A DNA stretch of 36,760 bases from a virus, in the IMG/VR virus record IMGVR_UViG_3300022200_000153, positions 1 to 36,760 of that record, one strand, 5' to 3'. Below are positions 30,309 through 36,658 of this stretch, one piece after another (within the stretch, counting starts at the first letter, position 1; every line of letters begins with the position of its first letter). The position numbers and the translations under genes are program-made. Below the pieces are notes generated by a model, which ran no database searches, was not told the origin of the DNA, and saw only the letters and a program-made list of their open reading frames with translations.

Positions 30309-32279
30309 GCTATTTTTATTCATCATTTGCATTGTGGCTATACGCTCATTGCTGACAATGTCACGTTCTTTTAGCATCAGCTCCGCAATCTTAGCTCGTT
30401 TGGCAAACTCATCCTCATCTGCGTTACCTTCTTGAAGGTTAGTAGAGAGGGCTGCTGCCAGTTTAGCTTTGACCACTTCAGGCTCTAATTGAGCCTCTAT
30501 AGCGTACTTTTGTGCCTTAGCCTGTGTTTCAGCCACCTGAGCCTGCAAAAGCTGCATCTGAAGCTGTGCCGTCTGCATCTGCATTTGCATCTGTTGTTGT
30601 TGCATTTGCTGCTGCTCAGGGTTAGGCTGAGAGGCTTTCTTCATTTGAGCCATTAGCTCCTCACGGTTAGATATGCCCATGTTATCCACAACAGCTGAGA
30701 TCAGCATGGGGTAGATGGGGTTATCTTGGCCTACGGTCTGCAAGAGTTGTACAAGTTGTGTTACCTCATATTCACGAGCAATAACACCCAATGATGATGA
30801 AGGTATAAACTTATAATCGCTAACGGGATAATTATCTGGATCAAATTGCATGTACCTCCACGCTGTCTTCTCAATCATGGGAATTAGGAAGGATTCTTGG
30901 AAGTTAATCAAGGTACGCTTATGACGCTTGATAATCGCACCCAAAGACATGGATACAGCCCCTGCTGCTGCTTCACCGTTGATACTACCGGGAATACCAG
31001 CGGCATCTACAGCTCCTGTAGCCATCTGGACCATCTTCTGGAGTTCTCCGGCCTGTGCAAAGGTAACTTGGTCTAACTGACCAAACTTAAAGGGCTGTAG
31101 GATCTCCGCAGGGTTACCGTTGGTAAGGATAGTCTTACCGGGACGAACTTCCAACTTAGCTCCACGGGGCATACGAGAGGCATCCATGGCAATCATGGGA
31201 TGCACTGTAAGCGCTAGGGCATCAATACGAGCACGTAACTCAGCATCCAAAGCCTTCTGGCTGTTATAGCCCTTCTCACAGATACCACGGCCCCAGAAGC
31301 GACTTGGGACCACATCCCAAGGGAAAGCTACAACAGGACGATCCTGCATCATGTAGGGGTTCTCTTCGATCTTTAACAGCTGACCACCGTTAGCAACAAC
31401 AATAATTACTTCGATGTAACCATCATCCTCGTCATCGTCTTCTTTAGAATCCTCTGTTTCTAAGTCAGACATTTCGTCTTCTTCTGAATCGTTAAGAGCA
31501 TTCGTATACAGATGTTTAGGAACTAAACCATAATAACGGGTTAAACGAACCTTGTCATCCTCATAGGCAGTAATGTCTTTATCTGCTTCAAGATCAGTGT
31601 CCGTAGCAGCATCCTCAAGCTCAACATCGTTATAAATGCCAGATTCAATACCTTGCTGAACTTGGTGCTTGGGCACAAACTCGTCAATAATGACACCCAT
31701 GGCATCTTCAATGGTCGTTGCTACAGGGTCAATCAAAAAGTTCTGAGGAAGCACAGGACGCAGTTTAACAACAAAGCGGTCACTAATGTTTACACCTACG
31801 GCCTGCATAGCACCATCCATAAGAGGCTGTGTAGCAGGTTTCATCTCTTTGACTTCTTCTAGTACTATTTCAGCACAACCAGTACCAAAGACTGCGGAGT
31901 TAATAAGACATTCTGCTACAGCACGACGAGTCTTTGTAAACTTAAAGTCCTCATCTAGCTGGTTCTTAAGATACTCAACGTCACCCTTTTGCTGGTCGTT
32001 TCGGTCATCTTGAATATCAAACCACTTACCTCGACCAAAGGTGGCCTCTTCTACCTCGGCGACAGCACTTTCGACTGCCTGTTGTAGGGCAGGGGAGATC
32101 AGACGTGAGCGCTCTGAGTCACGAGTTCTGTCCTCTGCGTTCCAGACACCACGCCAGAGGCGGTAGTACTCGTCAAACTTGTCTTTGTAGTTAGTGTTGT
32201 AATGGTCGCGCCAGCGCTCGGCCTTGTCCATCACCCACGCTTCAACCTTAGGCTCTGTGTACTTTTTATCGTCGTCCAT
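30294..32279 (-). CDS. Portal (head-tail connector) protein
   Basis: A 661-residue protein. The N-terminal half (WVMDKAERWRDHYN, YYRLWRGVWN, SRLISPALQQAVESAVAEVEEATF) and the central YTRYY-like and PFPWDVVPSRFWGRG-like segments (here VVAFPWDVVPSRFWGRGICE) are typical of podovirus portals. The C-terminus carries a Met/Gln-rich coiled coil (about residues 550-580) like the barrel region of P22-type portals. As a dodecamer it would form the DNA channel at one capsid vertex and the docking site for terminase. The start shares a base with the upstream stop (TAATG). Confidence 0.88.
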   Translation of the reverse strand: MDDDKKYTEPKVEAWVMDKAERWRDHYNTNYKDKFDEYYRLWRGVWNAEDRTRDSERSRLISPALQQAVESAVAEVEEATFGRGKWFDIQDDRNDQQKGDVEYLKNQLDEDFKFTKTRRAVAECLINSAVFGTGCAEIVLEEVKEMKPATQPLMDGAMQAVGVNISDRFVVKLRPVLPQNFLIDPVATTIEDAMGVIIDEFVPKHQVQQGIESGIYNDVELEDAATDTDLEADKDITAYEDDKVRLTRYYGLVPKHLYTNALNDSEEDEMSDLETEDSKEDDDEDDGYIEVIIVVANGGQLLKIEENPYMMQDRPVVAFPWDVVPSRFWGRGICEKGYNSQKALDAELRARIDALALTVHPMIAMDASRMPRGAKLEVRPGKTILTNGNPAEILQPFKFGQLDQVTFAQAGELQKMVQMATGAVDAAGIPGSINGEAAAGAVSMSLGAIIKRHKRTLINFQESFLIPMIEKTAWRYMQFDPDNYPVSDYKFIPSSSLGVIAREYEVTQLVQLLQTVGQDNPIYPMLISAVVDNMGISNREELMAQMKKASQPNPEQQQMQQQQMQMQMQTAQLQMQLLQAQVAETQAKAQKYAIEAQLEPEVVKAKLAAALSTNLQEGNADEDEFAKRAKIAELMLKERDIVSNERIATMQMMNKNSLTKQ

Positions 32280-32410
32280 TACATGCCCTTCTTAGCGCGA
32301 CTGTTGCGTTTTGGCAACGGACGTGGTGTTTTCTTTAGGCACTTGCCTGCTGACTTACATTTAGCAGGGGTAGGGCAACCGGGGCATGGTTTAAAACTCT
32401 TTGGAGTCAT
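32279..32410 (-). CDS. Tiny Cys-rich basic protein before portal (43 aa)
   Basis: A 43-codon frame whose stop overlaps the portal start. It has four cysteines (Cys9, Cys12, Cys18, Cys24) that could bind zinc, and a strongly basic C-terminus (KKTPRPLPKRNSRAKKG). Pro and Lys richness is like the two neighbouring basic mini-proteins. It has no known family. It is supported by the exact overlap and by filling a gap between coding genes. Confidence 0.55.
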   Translation of the reverse strand: MTPKSFKPCPGCPTPAKCKSAGKCLKKTPRPLPKRNSRAKKGM

Positions 32411-32430
32411 TGTTTACCTTTCTAGTTTAA

Positions 32431-32670
32431 TTAACATTTCCACTTTTTAAGTGCTAATGCTTTACGGGTAGGACTTCCGTCCGGTTTCTTCATAGGTCCT
32501 TTGACACCACCCATACGAGCACAGAAGGAGTTCTTTCGTGCTCCACCCTCAGGCTGAGGACGCTTTAGGTTACTACCTGTGGCTGCGTTGATACGCTTAC
32601 GGCCTGACTCTGACAGACCTCCTGTGGGGTTCTTGTCCTTCTTGGTAAGAGAGATCTTCTTATCAGCCAT
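32431..32670 (-). CDS. Small basic conserved phage protein, DUF6321-like (79 aa)
   Basis: I take the MADKKISLTKKDKNPTGGLS start, which overlaps the previous stop by 8 nt. The sequence GGLSESGRKRINAATGSNLK...GGARKNSFCARMGG...PTRKALALKKW is a well conserved short phage protein I recall as DUF6321, found near terminase or portal genes in T4-like and podovirus genomes. It is Lys/Gly-rich and may bind DNA or act in packaging; its function is not established. Confidence 0.7.
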   Translation of the reverse strand: MADKKISLTKKDKNPTGGLSESGRKRINAATGSNLKRPQPEGGARKNSFCARMGGVKGPMKKPDGSPTRKALALKKWKC

Positions 32671-32818
32671 TTTTGACCTTCTTGGCTGTCTTAGCAGCCT
32701 TCTGGAACTGTTTAGCCGTAGGAGCACCCTTTGTACCGGGTGTTCTCATCTTCTCTTTACTACCCGCAGCTATGCGCTTACGTTTAGCATGAATATTTGC
32801 ATAGAGTCCATTTGCCAT
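32663..32818 (-). CDS. Small basic conserved phage protein (51 aa)
   Basis: A 51-codon frame starting 1 nt after the terminase stop. ANGLYANIHAKRKRIAAGSK followed by MRTPGTKGAPTAKQF is a short motif seen in many podoviruses and myoviruses next to terminase. It is highly basic with no acidic run, which suggests nucleic-acid binding, but no role is established. The family likeness is from memory of the motif. Confidence 0.65.
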   Translation of the reverse strand: MANGLYANIHAKRKRIAAGSKEKMRTPGTKGAPTAKQFQKAAKTAKKVKNG

Positions 32819-32819
32819 C

Positions 32820-34073
32820 TTACCACCCCGCTACTGCGTCCATAGGTTCCCAATCGTCTTCCTCAAAGTCAGACACATAAGATACCTTTGCCAATTGTTC
32901 GATATACGATAACGAGTCTACCAAGTCATCATGTACCAGCTTATTTGGGAATTGAAACAACTGGTCCAAGAACTCGCTATTCCAATCACCTTTGTTTAGT
33001 GTTACGTAGCCGTTCTCAAAACGACCTTGTAGAGACCAAACAACCCTGTCTGTCTTTTTCTTGTTACCATGGGTCAGCTCCTCAACCCTAAAGAATGTCT
33101 GGGTTCTCTTCATTATATCGGTCATGTAGGGCATAACTGCCTGTTTAGCGATACCCTTCTCAATCCCTACGGCATTTGGTTCATACTTCTTGACAGCATC
33201 AAAGATCTTCTTGGCTGTTTTCTTTACGTCCCAACGACCATAGATAATCTCTGCAACCCACCAACCCTTCTCGTTTGCTTTTACAACAGCAATAGAGGTG
33301 TTGTCTAGACGCTTGTTCTTAACTCCTGTAGAACCTTCTTCTTCAAAGCCTGCCAAGTCAATTGCAATGTAGTAGTCGCCAGACTCAGGTTCATCTTCAT
33401 CGAACTTAATCCACTTCTCTTTGAATAGTTCGCCTCCAGCAGCCTCGAAGGATGCCATAAATTCCTGCCGGAACGAGAATGAGGACATACTCTTTTTTGC
33501 TGCTTCAATTTCATTAGGGTCTAGTAAGGGGTTATCAAAAGAAGTAAAGTGGAAAGACTTAAAGGTGTCATCTTCGCCTTTTAAGCCGTATTGGTATAAA
33601 TCATAGAAGTGGTTACGACCCATTGGCGTACCAATGAACATCGCTCTACCCTTCAAGTCAGCCAGAGCAGGCCTAAGGATCTGTTCCCAGACCTCTGGCT
33701 TCATGTCAGCATACTCATCAAGTACCAGAAACTTTAGCGAGACACCTCGCATTGTTTCAGGACGATCAGCCCCTTTGAGGCTAATGGTTGCTCCATTGAC
33801 AAGCTTAAGCTGCAAGTTGTTAATATGACTATTGGTAATAACCGAATGACCAATCTCAAGCAGGACTTGCCACATGATGTCACGGGCCTGTCCTTGGGTG
33901 GGAGCAACGTAGAAGACATGACCTTTGTCACTTTGTAGTGCTTCGACTATTAGACGATCAGCAGCTAAGTGACTCTTGCCTGTACGCCGACCAGCGGCTA
34001 CTACGTGGAACCGAGTATCATCATTCCAGACCTCCTGTTGCCAAGGAAGTAGTTTAATTTGTAGATCAGACAT
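32820..34073 (-). CDS. terL: Terminase large subunit
   Basis: The 417-residue DNA-packaging motor and nuclease. Walker A is GRRTGKS (Lys33), Walker B is LKFLVLDE (Asp119, Glu120), and the C-terminal RNase H-like nuclease starts at YIAIDLAG with the later acidic DDLVDSLSY site. It is shorter than T7 gp19 (586 aa) and closer to compact terminases. It acts with the small subunit and portal to cut concatemers and fill capsids. It overlaps the small-subunit gene by 8 nt. Confidence 0.94.
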   Translation of the reverse strand: MSDLQIKLLPWQQEVWNDDTRFHVVAAGRRTGKSHLAADRLIVEALQSDKGHVFYVAPTQGQARDIMWQVLLEIGHSVITNSHINNLQLKLVNGATISLKGADRPETMRGVSLKFLVLDEYADMKPEVWEQILRPALADLKGRAMFIGTPMGRNHFYDLYQYGLKGEDDTFKSFHFTSFDNPLLDPNEIEAAKKSMSSFSFRQEFMASFEAAGGELFKEKWIKFDEDEPESGDYYIAIDLAGFEEEGSTGVKNKRLDNTSIAVVKANEKGWWVAEIIYGRWDVKKTAKKIFDAVKKYEPNAVGIEKGIAKQAVMPYMTDIMKRTQTFFRVEELTHGNKKKTDRVVWSLQGRFENGYVTLNKGDWNSEFLDQLFQFPNKLVHDDLVDSLSYIEQLAKVSYVSDFEEDDWEPMDAVAGW

Positions 34074-34443
34074 CTTTGATCTCCACGTCAGTTACTTCAT
34101 CGACAACCTCAGGCTCGCTTACGCTAGTCCCTAGGCCAGTAATATTGATCTGTATAGCAGACCTACCACCTTGTTTAACAACTTCTTGCTCAAAGGCCGA
34201 CACAGGGATAATTCTATCTACGACCAACTTCCATGCAGCTGCTTGGTTCTTATGTTCGTTATCTAGAGCAGCATCAAAGATGGCATCTAAGACCTTCCTT
34301 GACTTTGGGCTAGACAACATCCTAGCTTTATATTCGTTAATGATTGCAGCATCACCTTTAGGGCGACCTACAGCATTACGTTTAGTATTGGCAGACAACT
34401 CATTCTTTGGTGGTCTTCCAATTTTTCTTTTTATTTCTGACAT
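34066..34443 (-). CDS. terS: Terminase small subunit (probable)
   Basis: A 125-residue protein immediately before the large subunit. I prefer the second ATG (34443), which has GGAG 6 nt upstream; the first ATG (34455) would add four residues but lies 14 nt from the nearest AGGAG. The N-terminal part has two AT-hook-like GRP cores (residues 9-11 and 26-28, IGRPPK and VGRPKG). A helical middle (NEHKNQAAAWKLVVDRIIP) and an acidic tail follow. The layout and position fit a packaging-site recognition subunit. It is the first gene of the late operon. Confidence 0.75.
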   Translation of the reverse strand: MSEIKRKIGRPPKNELSANTKRNAVGRPKGDAAIINEYKARMLSSPKSRKVLDAIFDAALDNEHKNQAAAWKLVVDRIIPVSAFEQEVVKQGGRSAIQINITGLGTSVSEPEVVDEVTDVEIKDV

Positions 34444-34461
34444 TAAAGTCTCCATAGTTAT

Positions 34462-34477
34462 CTTAGGAACTCCTAAG
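34462..34477 (-). other. Hairpin in leader of terminase operon
   Basis: CTTAGG and CCTAAG pair around a 4-nt loop in the leader RNA just before the small terminase gene. The AGGAG it contains is too far from an ATG to be the main ribosome site. A second leader hairpin, TTGGTTA with TAACCAA around 11 nt, lies at 34500-34524. They may shape the leader mRNA. Confidence 0.4.
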
Positions 34478-34586
34478 GCTATACACGAGTATTTATACTT
34501 TGGTTAGTGTTTGTTAATAACCAACATAAAGTATCATCACTATGTGGTGTATGGGTTTCTCGTGTTTGTGTCTCTATATACCTTAT

Positions 34587-34615
34587 ATTATAGCACAAAA
34601 ATCCCTATTTGTCAA
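34587..34615 (-). promoter_or_regulatory. Consensus sigma70 promoter for the late (leftward) arm
   Basis: On the minus strand: TTGACA (34615-34610), a 17-nt spacer ending TGC (extended -10), and TATAAT (34592-34587). Both boxes are perfect. The RNA would start near 34580, leaving a leader of about 135 nt before the small terminase gene. It sits at the left edge of the gene-free region. Confidence 0.93.
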
Positions 34616-34719
34616 GTGTTTTCTTATCTGTCCCTAATTAAACCTTAGTTTAGTACCATTTAAACAACAGTTTCTCTTTAGAATACATAAGCTTATATTA
34701 CTTTTAGTATATAGAGGAG

Positions 34720-34770
34720 TTTCTTTAGTTTCTTTAGGATCTAAAGGAGACTTAAGGGGACTAAAGGGGC
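34720..34770. repeat. Purine/pyrimidine 10-bp repeats (TTTCTTTAG and CTAAAGGGGA types)
   Basis: TTTCTTTAG occurs twice at 10-nt spacing (34720, 34730). Three 10-nt units follow directly (CTAAAGGAGA, CTTAAGGGGA, CTAAAGGGGC at 34741-34770). Unit spacing equals one helical turn. The last unit shares a 12-mer, ACTAAAGGGGCC, with the terminator at 11962-11973. Confidence 0.6.
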
Positions 34771-34940
34771 CAATGTAGTTCCAAATTACCCTTATTTTGT
34801 ATCTGGGCGGGTACAGCTAAAATACAACACAGGCTGTCCCCTCCCCCGGGGGTCCTAAAGACCCTATAGAATACTCAGGAACCCAATGCATTGGTACTAC
34901 ATAAGGGTTCATGAGTACTACTAATGATCCAATGGACACA

Positions 34941-34980
34941 CAGGAGGCCACAGGAGGCCACAGGAGCCATTGGAGGCCAT
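34941..34980. repeat. Four 10-bp units of CAGGAGGCCA type
   Basis: CAGGAGGCCA is perfect in the first two units; the third and fourth (CAGGAGCCAT, TGGAGGCCAT) are degenerate. The 10-nt spacing puts each unit on the same helix face. It is part of the candidate origin. Confidence 0.75.
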
Positions 34981-35030
34981 GGGCTAGGGGTAGGCCTAGG
35001 TAACAAGTGTGTGTGTCAACGTGGGACCCC

Positions 35031-35070
35031 ATTGGCCACCATTGGCCACCATTGGCCACCATTGGCCACC
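35031..35070. repeat. Four perfect tandem ATTGGCCACC units
   Basis: Four exact head-to-tail copies of a 10-mer. The core TTGGCCA is a partial palindrome. The repeats lie 50 bp after the CAGGAGGCCA array, with which they share GGCCA. Exact copy suggests recent or maintained repetition. Confidence 0.9.
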
Positions 35071-35118
35071 ATCAGTTAGCAGGACCTAGGCAGCACTTAA
35101 TAACCCCACTGCCACCAG

Positions 35119-35206
35119 TGTCAATAAACCGACAGTAGGTGTCAATAAACCGTCAATAAGTGTCAAAATATTGACAGTTTAGGGGTCTAGTGTCAAAATA
35201 TTGACA
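35119..35206. repeat. Cluster of TGTCAA boxes including two TGTCAAAATATTGACA inverted repeats
   Basis: TGTCAA-type hexamers begin at 35119, 35140, 35151 (CGTCAA), 35161 and 35191, with inverted TTGACA at 35171 and 35201. Spacings are 21, 11, 10, 10, 20 and 10, so nearly all face one side of the helix. The first two lie in repeats TGTCAATAAACCG. The last four form two copies of the 16-bp imperfect palindrome TGTCAAAATATTGACA set 30 bp apart. It looks like a binding array for an initiator or repressor. Confidence 0.8.
35171..35199 (+). promoter_or_regulatory. Possible early rightward promoter inside the TGTCAA array
   Basis: TTGACA (35171-35176), 14 nt, TGT, then CAAAAT (35194-35199). This has the same frame as the five strong promoters but only 4 of 6 matches in the -10 box. 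On the other strand the same pair of palindromes gives TTGACA, 14 nt, TGT, CAATAT, so the element is promoter-like in both directions. It would feed the early genes from 35316. Confidence 0.45.
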
Positions 35207-35315
35207 GGGTCCAAGGGTCTAAAGTAATACTCAAGTATACAAAAAGACTATCTTTAGGGGTTGGCACAGGGTTTGCTTAGGTGTTGTCAGTTAAACCACC
35301 AAGGAGACCACCACC

Positions 35316-35507
35316 ATGATCTATACCAGAACCCTAGGCACAGCGCAGGTCGCTGAGTGGGTCCTAGAAGAAACCCAACAGGCCGACTGTTTCACAGCGG
35401 CACTTGAGGCAGTGGCTGAGGAGCTAAAGGTAGACCCTGCTGACCTGTGGGTAGACTTGAAAAAGTATTGGGACCATGAGGCCCACCTGAAACACCACGA
35501 ATATTGA
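35316..35507 (+). CDS. First rightward early gene, unknown function (63 aa)
   Basis: A 63-residue acidic helical protein with AAGGAG 10 nt before the ATG. The sequence (AQVAEWVLEETQQADCFTAAL, then DPADLWVDLKKYW) shows no known motif. As the first gene after the control region it should be among the earliest expressed. Confidence 0.6.
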   Translation: MIYTRTLGTAQVAEWVLEETQQADCFTAALEAVAEELKVDPADLWVDLKKYWDHEAHLKHHEY

Positions 35508-35520
35508 TAAAGGAGACACC

Positions 35521-35703
35521 ATGGAAATCATTGTAACCATAAAGAACAATTATGGCACCGACACAATCTACCCATCATGCCCCAAGGGTCAGGCCTTCGC
35601 CAAGATAGCAGGCACCAAGACCCTGACCCTAGACACCATTAAGTTAATCAAGGCCTTGGGTTATACTGTATCGGTCGCAGGCCCTGCCATCAAATCACTG
35701 TAA
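35521..35703 (+). CDS. Small early protein (60 aa)
   Basis: A 60-residue protein starting after AAAGGAGACACC. It alternates strands and a helix (EIIVTIKNNYGTDTIYPSC, then LDTIKLIKALGYTVSVAG), suggesting a compact alpha/beta fold. Not recognised. It stands 13 nt from both neighbours. Confidence 0.6.
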   Translation: MEIIVTIKNNYGTDTIYPSCPKGQAFAKIAGTKTLTLDTIKLIKALGYTVSVAGPAIKSL

Positions 35704-35716
35704 AGGAACCATCATT

Positions 35717-36412
35717 ATGCAAACTAAACAATTCGGAACCCTTATCGGGTCCTATGGCAAAGGCGTCACAGGCAGTGCCACAGTCAATTTCACCACCAGT
35801 GGCGGCAGGCACTGTGATGACTCATGCCCCCTCAAGGGTAACGGATGCTATGCGATCACCACGGAGGCCATGAAGCCCTCCATCACGATAAACCTAGAAC
35901 GGAAGCAGGATAACGTAGGCGACTACCTACAGGCACTGGTGACCCCTAAGGCACTGGCGAAGCTTAAGGCGGCCCCTTGGGTTCGTTTTGCGGCCTTTGG
36001 GTCTATACCTGCCCCTCATGAGTTGACCCTGCAAGACTTTAACCACCTTCGGACCCTTGGGGCATCATTGGACCACAGCAGGGTCCACTGGCCCACTGAA
36101 ACCTTAGCCAAGGCCGATATGCTTAAGGTGGCAGGGTTCACCCCTAGGGTCTCGGTGGCCTCCAACGTTCACCACCTGCCTGACGTGATCAAGGCAGGCC
36201 ATGTCGCCTCATGCGCCATCAAGGGCGATAAACTGGCACGGGGTAAAAACAAGCGCTCGCACAGTGCACAGGCGGTCACCTTCATGCGGGACCTGAAGGC
36301 ACAGGGTATCAATGCTAAAGTGTGTCCTGCTGTCGCAGGGAACGCCAAGTGTGGCGCCTGTACGGCCTGTGCGGATAAGGCAGTGCAGGTCATCGTTTAC
36401 CCAATGCACTAA
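35717..36412 (+). CDS. Cys-rich early phage protein, DUF7227-like (231 aa)
   Basis: A 231-residue protein. Near the N-terminus RHCDDSCPLKGNGCYA gives Cys33, Cys37 and Cys44. The C-terminal end has CPAVAGNAKCGACTACA with Cys203, Cys212, Cys215 and Cys218. The middle contains WVRFAAFGSIPAPHEL and VHWPTETLAKADML. The CxxxCPLKGxGCYA signature occurs in a phage family I recall as DUF7227. The paired Cys clusters could bind zinc or an iron-sulfur cluster. The biochemical function is unknown. It is the largest gene of the early block and well conserved in style, so it probably has an enzymatic or DNA-related role. Confidence 0.6.
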   Translation: MQTKQFGTLIGSYGKGVTGSATVNFTTSGGRHCDDSCPLKGNGCYAITTEAMKPSITINLERKQDNVGDYLQALVTPKALAKLKAAPWVRFAAFGSIPAPHELTLQDFNHLRTLGASLDHSRVHWPTETLAKADMLKVAGFTPRVSVASNVHHLPDVIKAGHVASCAIKGDKLARGKNKRSHSAQAVTFMRDLKAQGINAKVCPAVAGNAKCGACTACADKAVQVIVYPMH

Positions 36413-36424
36413 GGAGCACACACC

Positions 36425-36658
36425 ATGAAGTACACCAAGCCGATAAATATTCAAGGCCTAGGGTCCCGTGCCCTTCGAAGGGTCCAAGTGGGCCAGTGGG
36501 TCACAGCAGGCGAAGGCGGCCCCCTTGGGCGCTACCTAGGCTGTAAAAAGTCTAGGACCCTCATTGTCGTTGTAGGCTGGCATGAGAACGCCAAGCGATA
36601 CCCTGAAGGTCCTACGGCCTACTGGCAAACCCTGCGTGACTACGCACTAGGAGAATGA
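36425..36658 (+). CDS. Early protein of unknown function (77 aa)
   Basis: A 77-residue basic, beta-rich protein (VQVGQWVTAGEGGPLGRYLGCKKSRTLIVVVGW) with some likeness to small SH3-like folds, but no family recognised. AAGGAGCACACACC before the ATG is identical to the leader at 1233-1250. Its last 9 codons also occur at the left end of the window, which is the basis for closing the genome here. Confidence 0.6.
   Translation: MKYTKPINIQGLGSRALRRVQVGQWVTAGEGGPLGRYLGCKKSRTLIVVVGWHENAKRYPEGPTAYWQTLRDYALGE

Larger units (their letters stand above)
34616..35315. other. Gene-free control region, candidate replication origin
   Basis: About 700 nt without a credible gene, between the divergent arms. 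The left part (to about 34740) is AT-rich. The right part is GC-rich with several families of 10-bp-spaced direct repeats, a cluster of TGTCAA boxes, a CCCCCGGGGG palindrome (34843-34852) and a CCAATGCATTGG palindrome (34883-34894). An AT-rich unwinding zone beside iterons is the usual plan of replication origins. A packaging site or regulatory region is the alternative. Confidence 0.6.

Noticed and set aside
34817-35062. Minus-strand open frame of 81 codons through the control region
   Set aside because: It reads straight through the 10-bp repeat arrays, has odd composition (many Trp, Pro, Gly), and no ribosome site. The repeats explain its openness.
34941-35070. Repeat arrays considered as a CRISPR array
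   Set aside because: Units are 10 bp and directly adjacent, without spacers; there are no cas genes.
35225-35242. TAATAC followed by AAGTATAC as a T7-type promoter or -10 box
   Set aside because: The similarity to T7 promoters stops after TAATAC, no repeated copies were seen and no RNA polymerase gene is present. As a -10 box at 18 nt from TTGACA it matches only 3 of 6.
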